Shown one piece after another: positions 17,172-25,295 of a stretch of DNA of 33,895 nt. Positions within the stretch are counted from its first letter, which is position 1, and each line of letters begins with the position of its first letter. Under the pieces are notes generated by a model, which ran no database searches, was not told where the DNA came from, and saw nothing but the letters and a program-made list of their open reading frames with translations. Position numbers and translations under genes: made by a program. This stretch comes from Oscillospiraceae bacterium (GTDB lineage Bacteria > Bacillota > Clostridia > Oscillospirales > CAG-272): NCBI GenBank assembly GCA_015064965.1, contig SVRG01000009.1:1-33895 (forward strand), in the 5' to 3' direction.

Positions 17172-18215
17172 ATGAAAACTGTAGAGTTCAAGAACCCAGT
17201 TTGCCGAGGTGCAGACCCATGGATGTTTGTACATGACGGATACTATTATTTATGTTGTACTGCCGGCAGTGTAATAAGACTTTTCCGCTCAAAGGACCCT
17301 TCTAAAATTCACGATGAAACCGAAAGCGAAAATGTTATTGCATTTGCTCCCCGCGAGGGCGAAATGTGGTCAAAAAACCTTTGGTCGCCTGAAATCCATT
17401 ATTTCTCACCGGAGGACTTTGGAGAAAGCCACGCAGGTTGGTACATGTTTGTTGCATGTGACGACGGCTTTAACGTAAATCACCGCATGTATGTGCTGAA
17501 GTGCGAGGACTTGTCCTCTCCGTTTGCCGCATACGGCAACCCCATCACAGGCGAGCGCTTTGTTCCCGAAAAGGTGGTTTCTCCCACTGACGAGCATCTC
17601 AATGACGGCTGGCGCTGCGGTCAGACCCTTCTCCGCCACAAAAAAGATGTTTACTGTATGTGGGTTGACGAAGTGGGCAGACAAACTCCCGAATTTCACC
17701 AGCGTATCCGCATTGCAAAAATGATCAACCCCTACACCGCAGGCGAGGCACATGTAATGTGCCGCCCCACCGAGGAGTGGGAAATGCACGGCTACGGTGC
17801 AAACAAAGAGGGCAAAATCCACCCGAAAGTTGTTGAGGGCGGCACCGCCATTTACGGCGATGACGGCAAAATCTATGTCATCTACTCCGGCAGCGGATAC
17901 TGGACAAAGTATTATGCGCTCGGTCATATGGTGCTTGACGGTGACGATCCCGCCGACGAAAACTGCTGGACAAAGGATAAAGACCCCATCTTTTCAATGT
18001 CTGACGAGGTATTCGGTTGCGGACACGCATCATACTTCTTTGATGCCGCAGGCAAACGCTATATCTGTTATCATGCATACCTTTCTCCCGACCGTACGGG
18101 CGGCAGATATGTGTTTATCGAGCCATATAAAATCGAAAACGGACGTGTCATCATCGGCGACGGTTCGCTGAAGCCGGCTCCGCTCGATACCGTACAAACC
18201 ATCACTACTTTTTAA
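17172..18215 (+). CDS. GH43-like glycoside hydrolase, probably cytoplasmic
   Basis: The 347-residue protein has the five-bladed propeller motifs of family 43 (arabinofuranosidase/xylosidase type). NPVCRGADPW carries the likely general base Asp15, HLNDGWRCGQTLL a candidate pKa-modulating Asp145, and HPKVVEGG the likely general acid Glu222. Blade motifs WSPEIHY and IYSGSGYW are also present. There is no signal peptide, so it may act on imported oligosaccharides. The N-terminal catalytic motif requires the ATG at 17172, yet there is no Shine-Dalgarno directly upstream. It lies 15 nt before a secreted paralogue and is likely co-transcribed with it. Substrate specificity cannot be read from sequence alone. 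Confidence 0.85.
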   Translation: MKTVEFKNPVCRGADPWMFVHDGYYYLCCTAGSVIRLFRSKDPSKIHDETESENVIAFAPREGEMWSKNLWSPEIHYFSPEDFGESHAGWYMFVACDDGFNVNHRMYVLKCEDLSSPFAAYGNPITGERFVPEKVVSPTDEHLNDGWRCGQTLLRHKKDVYCMWVDEVGRQTPEFHQRIRIAKMINPYTAGEAHVMCRPTEEWEMHGYGANKEGKIHPKVVEGGTAIYGDDGKIYVIYSGSGYWTKYYALGHMVLDGDDPADENCWTKDKDPIFSMSDEVFGCGHASYFFDAAGKRYICYHAYLSPDRTGGRYVFIEPYKIENGRVIIGDGSLKPAPLDTVQTITTF

Positions 18216-18230
18216 AGAAGGGTATATATA

Positions 18231-20879
18231 ATGAAGAGATTTATTGCTTTAATCTTGGTTGCACTTACTGCCGTTCTCCTCTCTTTTGCGGCAAGTGCCG
18301 ATGTTTTCCAAGGCACAATGGTGCGCCCGAACACCGCAGACCCTCAGCTCTTTTTCCACAACGGAAAGTATTATCTCACTCAAACAGGTACATCCCGTAT
18401 AGCCGTATTTGAAACAGAGCATGTTGACGAGTTGGCTGAGCTGACCCTCACATCCAACATCGAATACAAAGGCTATCTCAACGGCACTGTTTATGACCCT
18501 GCAATCACCGAACTTTTCGGTGCAGGCGCAACTATAAGCGGTACATGGTCGCCTGAAATCCACTATATTGACGAGGATATGTTCGGTGCGGACTACGCAG
18601 GCTGGTACATGTTCCTCGGTCTTCGCAAAAACACCGGCAACTCCTCATTGGTACGTCTTGTTGTACTCAAATCACAAACCGACTCACCCAAAGGCCCCTA
18701 CGGTCACCCCACCAAAGGTACCCTTAACTATTCACAGCCGCTTCTCAATTCCGATGGCTCAATTCATGACGAATGGGCTTGCGGGCAGACACTTTTAACT
18801 ATTCCCGAAGGGCCTTACAAGGGCACATATACCATGTGGGTTTCCGAGGAAGGTCGCGGTTCGGCTAACGGCGGCAAATACGGCGATTTTTTTCAGAAGA
18901 TAATGATTGCCAAGATGAAATCCCCCTGGCAGATCGACGGCACTCCCGGCATCGTTACCACACCGACCCAGGAGTGGGAATATGCAGGCGCTTCAACAAC
19001 TCACCCCAGAGTAGTTGAGGGTGCTACCCCCGTGTACGGCAAAAACGGCGAGATTTTCATCACATATTCGGGTAGCGGATACTGGGATGACTACGGTATC
19101 GGTCAGCTCACATGGAACGGCGGAAATCCGCTCGAAACTTCATCGTGGGTAAAGCTCACCCCCTCCCTTGGCAACCCGATTTTCACCGCAACCACCGCCA
19201 CAAACCTTCGCGGTGCAGGTCACGCATCCTTCCTCACGGATACGGACGGTAACGGTTACTTCTGCTATCATGCGTACAAGTACGACTATGTCTATGACGA
19301 AGAAAAAGGAACTTGGTCTGAAGAAAAAGTAAAGGCAAGTTCGCGCGATGCATATATCGAGCCTTACTACATCGACTATACTGCCTGGAACGGCGTTTCA
19401 TACGGTGTAATCCGCCTCGGCATAAATAAAAACGGCGTTGCAGCCGATACCGCTTCAACCGTAACATTCGCAACTGACGGCGAATACCTCACTTCCCCCG
19501 ATCTTTACGCACTTGGCAGAACTTTCTCCATCACTCTCAACATGGTTGAAGCAAATGCAGAAGGCTTTATCATTTACCGCTCCACCGACGGTGAAGTATT
19601 TGACTACCTTGCAACCACGGTTGGCTCGCAGTATGTTGACGAAGATGTAACCGAGGGCGCAACCTACTACTACCGCGCATATGCATACCGCGAAGAGGAA
19701 ATCAGCCCCGCAAGCGAAATTGTTTCGCAAAAGGCAACGACTAAATCCCCCTTCACCGAATCTGCAACCGCAAGCGGCAGCACCGTTACAGTAACGGTCC
19801 ATGCTGATGATAACTATGACACTGTCCGCCTCTACCGCAGTGAAGACGGAAAATCCTACGGCACAGGCATTCAGGATATTAACAACGTTAAATACGGCGA
19901 AACAATCACCTTTACTGACAAGGTAAGCGCGAACGGCGAGTATCACTATATGGCAACCGGTATAAACGGCGGCTATGAATACTTCCCCGCATTCACAGTT
20001 TCTGTTGAGGTTAACGTACCCGTTAGCGCTCCTACTGTTGAATACGAGTGCGCTTACGGAAGCTATATTTTCACATTAACGCCTACGTCCGATTATGATA
20101 AATTGGCGCTTTATATATCTTCGAACAACTCAAGTTTTGTAAAATATAATGCAAACTATGTGATGGAGAATGGACAATGTCTGTTCTTGATAGATGACCT
20201 CAAAGAGGGTACATATTACTACTATGCAACCGCTACAATGGACGGAGTTGAAAGTACACCTTCTGCAACAATGACCATGGAAGTCATCATTGTTGCTCCT
20301 CCTACGTTGAAAATGTCTGCGCCCCAAGGCAAGATTACACTCACCATTACCGCAACCGAAGACTACGATAGTGTACGTATTCTCCGCCTTAATGAAAACG
20401 ACGTTTCTGACCAAGTTGTTGTAGGTCAAAGCGGTCCTATCAAAGCCGGAGAAGTTTATACTGTTTCAGATATGACCGCTATATGCGGCAATACTTATCA
20501 GTATGACGCGGTGGGAACTGTGGGAGGCACGGATAGTGCTACATCAAATTCTATTGGACACACCGCTACTCACTACTACGAACTCACCGAGGAAGAAATC
20601 CCCGCAACTACTCAAAGCGTTGGCAAAACTGCAGTTTACTCTTGCCGTTGCGGCGACTCCTACGGCGGCGCGGAAATTCCCAAACTTGAGGAAGAAGTAA
20701 CTCTCGCAGGCGATGCAAGTGGCGATGATGTTGTTAATATACTCGACGTTCTTCGCGTACTCAAGGCAGTTGTAGGCATGGACGTTGAAATAAATACCGC
20801 CAACGCAGACATAAACGGTGACAGCAAGCTTACTGTTGACGATGTTCTTGCGATTTTGAAACTCTCTTTGAACAATTAG
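18231..20879 (+). CDS. Secreted GH43-like glycoside hydrolase with Fn3-like repeats and type I dockerin
   Basis: This is an 882-residue exported enzyme. A signal peptide (about 1-23) precedes a GH43-like domain (about 27-400) sharing WSPEIHY, WACGQTLL, RVVEGATPVYG and YSGSGYW with the gene upstream; Asp37 in TADPQ is the likely base. Four Fn3-like modules follow (about 410-500, 505-595, 596-685, 686-778), the last three clearly related to each other (YDxVRLYRS-type strands and YYY/YHYxA strands). A short Cys-x-Cys segment (YSCRCGDSY, about 779-820) precedes a dockerin (826-882) with two calcium loops, GDASGDDVVNILD and ADINGDSKLTVDD. The dockerin predicts docking to a cohesin-bearing scaffold or cell-surface protein. 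The start follows a GAAGGG box. Confidence 0.92.
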   Translation: MKRFIALILVALTAVLLSFAASADVFQGTMVRPNTADPQLFFHNGKYYLTQTGTSRIAVFETEHVDELAELTLTSNIEYKGYLNGTVYDPAITELFGAGATISGTWSPEIHYIDEDMFGADYAGWYMFLGLRKNTGNSSLVRLVVLKSQTDSPKGPYGHPTKGTLNYSQPLLNSDGSIHDEWACGQTLLTIPEGPYKGTYTMWVSEEGRGSANGGKYGDFFQKIMIAKMKSPWQIDGTPGIVTTPTQEWEYAGASTTHPRVVEGATPVYGKNGEIFITYSGSGYWDDYGIGQLTWNGGNPLETSSWVKLTPSLGNPIFTATTATNLRGAGHASFLTDTDGNGYFCYHAYKYDYVYDEEKGTWSEEKVKASSRDAYIEPYYIDYTAWNGVSYGVIRLGINKNGVAADTASTVTFATDGEYLTSPDLYALGRTFSITLNMVEANAEGFIIYRSTDGEVFDYLATTVGSQYVDEDVTEGATYYYRAYAYREEEISPASEIVSQKATTKSPFTESATASGSTVTVTVHADDNYDTVRLYRSEDGKSYGTGIQDINNVKYGETITFTDKVSANGEYHYMATGINGGYEYFPAFTVSVEVNVPVSAPTVEYECAYGSYIFTLTPTSDYDKLALYISSNNSSFVKYNANYVMENGQCLFLIDDLKEGTYYYYATATMDGVESTPSATMTMEVIIVAPPTLKMSAPQGKITLTITATEDYDSVRILRLNENDVSDQVVVGQSGPIKAGEVYTVSDMTAICGNTYQYDAVGTVGGTDSATSNSIGHTATHYYELTEEEIPATTQSVGKTAVYSCRCGDSYGGAEIPKLEEEVTLAGDASGDDVVNILDVLRVLKAVVGMDVEINTANADINGDSKLTVDDVLAILKLSLNN

Positions 20880-20883
20880 TTTT

Positions 20884-20915
20884 CAAGAGCCAAACCCCAA
20901 AAGGTTTGGCTCTTG
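20884..20915 (+). terminator. Perfect 13-bp inverted repeat after the dockerin gene
   Basis: CAAGAGCCAAACC (20884-20896) faces its exact complement at 20903-20915 around a 6-nt loop. It lies directly after the stop codon and before a new promoter, as expected for a terminator. The following sequence GATACAAAAAAC has no T tract, so termination efficiency is uncertain. Confidence 0.6.
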
Positions 20916-20953
20916 ATACAAAAAACAATGACAAATTCCCATTTCTTTTAATA

Positions 20954-20982
20954 TTGTGAAACAGCATTCTCGATGTTAAAAT
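20954..20982 (+). promoter_or_regulatory. Sigma-A-like promoter for the BNR-fold gene
   Basis: TTGTGA at 20954-20959 is separated by 17 nt from TAAAAT at 20977-20982. The predicted start near 20989 would give a leader of about 25 nt carrying AGGAG at 21001-21005. It suggests the gene at 21015 is transcribed separately from the GH43 pair. Confidence 0.55.
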
Positions 20983-21014
20983 TAAAGTAATAATACATTA
21001 AGGAGCGTAAAATT

Positions 21015-22691
21015 ATGCAGGTAAAAAGAATATCCGAACTTAATTGTGCTCATACCACTGACTCGCACGCAGGCGAGTGCGGCGCGTCCCGCCTTATGCC
21101 TGATTTCAGAGAAACTATCACTCTCGAAGGACAGACTCACGAGGCGATTTCCTCAAAGGTTTACTACCCCAGAGTTAAAAAGCTTGCCAATGGCAAATAC
21201 ATAATGCTCCACATGGATTACCGTCTCGGCGGCAATGTATTCATGTCGCTTGGCGATGACATTCATTCCTTTACCGCACGTCAAAAGATTTTTTCGGCTC
21301 ATACCGTTATCCGCGATGACGGCGAAGAAGACAAAATCATGTACGCAAACGGTGAAGCCGCTGTGCTTCCCAACGGAGACCTTGTCGTTGTTGCATCCTT
21401 CCGCTACAACAAGGGCTATGCACTTGATGCAAAATACGGCGGTCTTGTTATGCGCCGTTCCAAGGACAACGGTCTTACCTTTGACGAAGAAAAGCTCATC
21501 TATCTCGGACGCAACTGGGAGCCGTACATTCTCGTTAAAAAAGACGGAGAAGTTCAGGTTTACTTCTCGCACACCGCGCCCAAATTCTACCTTGACAAAA
21601 CTGTTCGTACCGACAGCCCGATAAAAACATCAAGCGGCACCGCAATTATCCGCTCATATGACAACTGCGAAACATGGACTCCAGATGTAAAGGAAGCTCC
21701 CTACGCAGCATGGAGAGTTTCGCAGAGCTATGTAGCTACAATGGAAAACGGCACAAAGTGCTTTACAAACCAGATGGCAACCGCCGTTGAACTTGGCAAT
21801 GGTGACATTGCAGTTGCAACCGAAAGCGATCTCGCAAACTACACTTTCCGCCTTACCGTTGCATATTCTCACGATAATTTTGCAAAAGAACTCGGCATCG
21901 ACGAAGAAGGTCCCGAAGATATCGCATTTGCTTTTGAAGAGGGTGCAGGCCCCTACATGGCTCACTTTGAAAGCGGCGAAACCGTGCTTTCATACAACTG
22001 GACGGGCTTCCAGCACATCCGCATCGGCGATGAAAAAGGCAGAAACTTTGACAAAGAACACGAACTTATTGCTTTTGGCGGACGCTGGGGCTACTGGGGC
22101 TCTCTCTTTGTTGAAGACGGACACACCATTATCTCTGCATACCCCAACATTTCCGAAATCAAGGGCCTTCCCAAAATTCGCATAGACAATGACCTTATGA
22201 TCGGCAAGCTTCGCCTTAACCACCGCATTGATGCGCTCCCGATTACCGCAGGTTGGACCAATAACACAGACGCGCTCTTTCTCGGCTCACTCTCGCAAGC
22301 ACAGCTCTCTATCCGCGCGGCTTATGACAGCGAACACTTGCACATTATGTGCGACCGTCTTGACAAGTATCTCTGCGATGCTGACGGGGTTGAAATCCGC
22401 ATCAAGACCGGCGAAAATGTGTATAAGCTTTATCAGAATCTTGGCGGCAAGACATATTTTGAGCTTAACGACATTGCCGAAGCTTTTGGCGCAAGCGCAA
22501 CAACCCGCGTTGTCGGCGAAATGAATACCTGGTGCGGCAGCGACAACGGAGCAGTTACTGAGTTTGAGATTCCGCTTGAAGTTTTAGGCGGTTCTAAAGA
22601 GTTTGAACTTACTGCAACTCTCAAAAACTCCGACGGTCTCGACCTTATCACCGAGGACCTCGGCGCTTACTTCCCTGTAAAAATCAAATAA
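21015..22691 (+). CDS. BNR/sialidase-fold protein with C-terminal carbohydrate-binding-like domain
   Basis: The 558-residue protein looks like a six-bladed sialidase/neuraminidase-type propeller (about 40-400). Asp-box-like motifs include SKDNGLTF and SYDNCETW. Residues about 410-558 resemble a CBM9-type beta-sandwich (LSIRAAYDSEHLHIMCDRLD, then DGVEIRIKTGENVYKLY). There is no signal peptide, so a cytoplasmic glycan-processing role is most likely. The family's catalytic Arg triad cannot be assigned with confidence, so activity as a sialidase is not claimed. The start has AGGAG 9 nt upstream. It follows the GH43 pair and ends at a strong terminator. Confidence 0.75.
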   Translation: MQVKRISELNCAHTTDSHAGECGASRLMPDFRETITLEGQTHEAISSKVYYPRVKKLANGKYIMLHMDYRLGGNVFMSLGDDIHSFTARQKIFSAHTVIRDDGEEDKIMYANGEAAVLPNGDLVVVASFRYNKGYALDAKYGGLVMRRSKDNGLTFDEEKLIYLGRNWEPYILVKKDGEVQVYFSHTAPKFYLDKTVRTDSPIKTSSGTAIIRSYDNCETWTPDVKEAPYAAWRVSQSYVATMENGTKCFTNQMATAVELGNGDIAVATESDLANYTFRLTVAYSHDNFAKELGIDEEGPEDIAFAFEEGAGPYMAHFESGETVLSYNWTGFQHIRIGDEKGRNFDKEHELIAFGGRWGYWGSLFVEDGHTIISAYPNISEIKGLPKIRIDNDLMIGKLRLNHRIDALPITAGWTNNTDALFLGSLSQAQLSIRAAYDSEHLHIMCDRLDKYLCDADGVEIRIKTGENVYKLYQNLGGKTYFELNDIAEAFGASATTRVVGEMNTWCGSDNGAVTEFEIPLEVLGGSKEFELTATLKNSDGLDLITEDLGAYFPVKIK

Positions 22692-22694
22692 TAG

Positions 22695-22729
22695 AAAAAG
22701 GAAGTCTTTCGACTTCCTTTTTATTTTTT
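22695..22729 (+). terminator. Rho-independent terminator, probably bidirectional
   Basis: A 12-bp stem pairs AAAAAGGAAGTC (22695-22706) with GACTTCCTTTTT (22711-22722) around a TTTC tetraloop, followed by ATTTTTT. The left arm ends in a run of A, giving a U tract on the opposite strand, so it can also serve the convergent helicase gene. Confidence 0.9.
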
Positions 22730-22758
22730 GGTTCTTTCTTTTTAAGAAATAACACCAC

Positions 22759-25149
22759 TTATTCATTCCAGAACTTGTCGATGACGCTTTCAAGCGAACG
22801 TGTATCGCCGACAAACTTCGCCGCGCGGAATTGATGTGGGAGCAGTTCTTTGTACCCCTGCTCTGCATAGCGCTCATCAATAAACACTACCACGCCGCGG
22901 TCAGTTTCGGTGCGGATAACTCTGCCTGCCGCCTGAAGCACACGGTTAAATCCGGGATATACATAGGCATACTCCTTGCCTGCCTCATATTTGTTATCGT
23001 AATACTCACGGATAACTTCGCTTTCATCGGTGGGTTTGGTAAGTCCGACACCAACAATAATCGAGCCGATAAGGCGATCGCCCACAAGGTCAATACCCTC
23101 CGAATAGATTCCGCCAAGCACCGAAAAGCCAACCAAAACCGAACGGTTACCGGACACAAATGCATCCAAAAAAGCTCGGCGCGACTCCTCGGACATGTTT
23201 TTCGCCTGCAAAACTGTTTTAATATGAGGATACTTATATTTAAACAGCGTTTGCACCTCGGTCATATACTCGTACGATGGGAAATACACCATATAGTTTC
23301 CGTCGCGGCGGCTGACTGTGCTCATTATCGCATCGGCAACCTGCATTGCGTTTTGAGAGCGGAATTGATACTTGACCGAAAGCTTGTCCATAATGCAAAC
23401 GCACAAATTTGAGCGATCATACGGGCAGTCAAGCTTTAGTTTAGCCGCATCGGTTGCGCCGTAGAGCGATGCATAATAGTCAAGCGGCGTAAGCGTTGCA
23501 GAGAAAAAGACTGTCGCCACTCCAAGTGCCGTCTTTTTTTCAAGTCGCTTTGATGGATCAAGGCAGAAAATTTTTGTGACAAGCTCGTTTCCGAAAACCG
23601 AAACAGTATGCACAAAGCACTCGTCAAACATCTCAAGCGAAGAAAGATACTTTTTAGCATCTGTCAAAATGTCAAAAAGGCTGTCGGGCAAGCTGCCGCA
23701 AAGCGGCGAGCGAATATATTTTTCACTTTCCTTTACAAACACCGAAAGCAAGTCGTAAAACTTTTTATCAAAGGCATTTGAAGTAGTAAAACCGCGCGCA
23801 AATCCGTCCTCGTTTTCCTCTATGGAGTCCGAGCAAAGCTCGCGCATGCTGTCAACATAAAACTCAACATTAGAAAGCGCTTCGCATACCGCATTTTGCG
23901 GTAAAGTTCTGGTTTCGTCAAGAAATCTGCGAAGTTTCGTAAGTCGGATTTCCGCACCGAACGATGCCTTTGCGCGCTCCATGAGGTTGTGCGCCTCGTC
24001 AAAAAGGAATATGTATTTCTGACCGTTTTTTTCACACTCACCAAAATATCTGCGAAAATGTGCTGCCTCGTCAATAAGATAATTATAGTCGCAAATCACG
24101 ATATCGCAATACTCTGTGAGGTCAAGCGAAAACTCATACGGGCAAACGCTGTGCTTGTTTGCAAACTCGTTGATTGCCGCCATGTCAATAACACTGTGCG
24201 TGCTCACAATATCGGTTATCGCATCCGCCACTCTCTTGTAGTGGCCGTTTGCACGCGGGCATTTCCCCGGTGTACACTTAAATGGGTCACGCAGTTTTAT
24301 TGGGCATGAACGCTCCTTTGCACTGACATGAACTGCCCGGATGCTTGATGTTTCGGCAATGCGCTTTGCCGCATCAATTGCGGCAATTGCGGTAGTTGTC
24401 TTTGAAGTAAAATAAAAAATCTTATCAACGTAACCATTTCCAAGAGCTTTTAACGCAGGGAAAAGAGCCGCCATTGTTTTACCGGTACCGGTCGGCGCTT
24501 CAATAACCGCCTTGGAGTGCGTTTTAACTGCGCGAAGTACTTCAACCATAAAGTCACGCTGCTGTGCACGCATCTCACGGTACGGAAAAGGCAGTTCCTT
24601 TGCCTCAGGCAGTCTGACGCATACACGCTCTGCCTCAAGTGCCACAAATGGGCGGTGCATATCCAATATACGATAAAACGCAGATGCAATTTCCTGCTTT
24701 GTAAAAGTTTTTTCTATCTGCTTTATATCATTTTTATTGTGATAAAAGCTAACTGTAAATGTAACAGATGCAAGCATTTCTGCCTCGGCAACCATGTGCG
24801 CAAGAGCAACCGCGTTGCCAATCGCCTCCGCCGCCATATCTGCAGTAATTTTTGATGTAAAATCATTAATTGCACGGTTAACAAAAACAGTGACTTTATT
24901 ATCGCGTCGCATAAAACCGTCGCACACGCCGCTTATCGAATAAAATATACCTCCGCGGCTGACGGTGCGGCAGACCGGAACATCGCTTTGGTACGCAAGG
25001 CCGTATTTGCCCTCAAAATACTCGTTGAGTTTGCCGCTGTCGGGAAAAACGCGCGCTCCGCGCACGTCAATGCTTGAGTGGTTTACAACAGTACGGCAAA
25101 TCTCTTCTGCAGAAATATGAACTTTTTTTACAGCCGCTTCAAATATCAT
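22759..25149 (-). CDS. XPD/DinG-family ATP-dependent DNA helicase with degenerate nuclease-like N-terminus
   Basis: The 796-residue SF2 helicase probably unwinds DNA in repair. Residues about 1-170 correspond to the PD-(D/E)XK-like domain of clostridial homologues, but only the first Asp (Asp77 in VCDGF) remains. The helicase core has Walker A APTGTGKT (218-225), an iron-sulfur-type Cys set (RSC, FKC-x4-C, SVCPYEF), a FLFDEAHN DEAH box, and a C-terminal ATPase domain ending with QAAGRVIRTETDRG. The start at 25149 was chosen over an in-frame ATG at 25170 because an AGGGGG box lies 11 nt upstream. It has a divergent promoter shared with the MutS-like gene and ends at a convergent terminator. 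Confidence 0.88.
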   Translation of the reverse strand: MIFEAAVKKVHISAEEICRTVVNHSSIDVRGARVFPDSGKLNEYFEGKYGLAYQSDVPVCRTVSRGGIFYSISGVCDGFMRRDNKVTVFVNRAINDFTSKITADMAAEAIGNAVALAHMVAEAEMLASVTFTVSFYHNKNDIKQIEKTFTKQEIASAFYRILDMHRPFVALEAERVCVRLPEAKELPFPYREMRAQQRDFMVEVLRAVKTHSKAVIEAPTGTGKTMAALFPALKALGNGYVDKIFYFTSKTTTAIAAIDAAKRIAETSSIRAVHVSAKERSCPIKLRDPFKCTPGKCPRANGHYKRVADAITDIVSTHSVIDMAAINEFANKHSVCPYEFSLDLTEYCDIVICDYNYLIDEAAHFRRYFGECEKNGQKYIFLFDEAHNLMERAKASFGAEIRLTKLRRFLDETRTLPQNAVCEALSNVEFYVDSMRELCSDSIEENEDGFARGFTTSNAFDKKFYDLLSVFVKESEKYIRSPLCGSLPDSLFDILTDAKKYLSSLEMFDECFVHTVSVFGNELVTKIFCLDPSKRLEKKTALGVATVFFSATLTPLDYYASLYGATDAAKLKLDCPYDRSNLCVCIMDKLSVKYQFRSQNAMQVADAIMSTVSRRDGNYMVYFPSYEYMTEVQTLFKYKYPHIKTVLQAKNMSEESRRAFLDAFVSGNRSVLVGFSVLGGIYSEGIDLVGDRLIGSIIVGVGLTKPTDESEVIREYYDNKYEAGKEYAYVYPGFNRVLQAAGRVIRTETDRGVVVFIDERYAEQGYKELLPHQFRAAKFVGDTRSLESVIDKFWNE

Positions 25150-25193
25150 GTTGCTACCATCCCCCTGCATTACAGATTTATATTAGGATTTTA

Positions 25194-25222
25194 ATTATAC
25201 TATATATTTATCATAATTGCAA
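25194..25222 (-). promoter_or_regulatory. Promoter of the helicase gene
   Basis: On the minus strand, TTGCAA (25222-25217) is followed after 17 nt by a perfect TATAAT (25199-25194). The start site would lie about 40 nt before the ATG at 25149. Confidence 0.7.
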
Positions 25223-25230
25223 ATATTTTA

Positions 25231-25259
25231 TTGCAAAAGGGACAAAAAATTGTTATACT
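25231..25259 (+). promoter_or_regulatory. Promoter of the MutS-like operon
   Basis: TTGCAA (25231-25236), 17 nt, then TATACT (25254-25259). The leader of about 30 nt contains the AAAGGAGA ribosome binding site just before the ATG at 25296. Only 8 nt separate this -35 box from the divergent helicase -35 box, and both read TTGCAA. Confidence 0.7.
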
Positions 25260-25295
25260 AATTATGTATATAAAAAAACAAGAAAGGAGAGCGAA

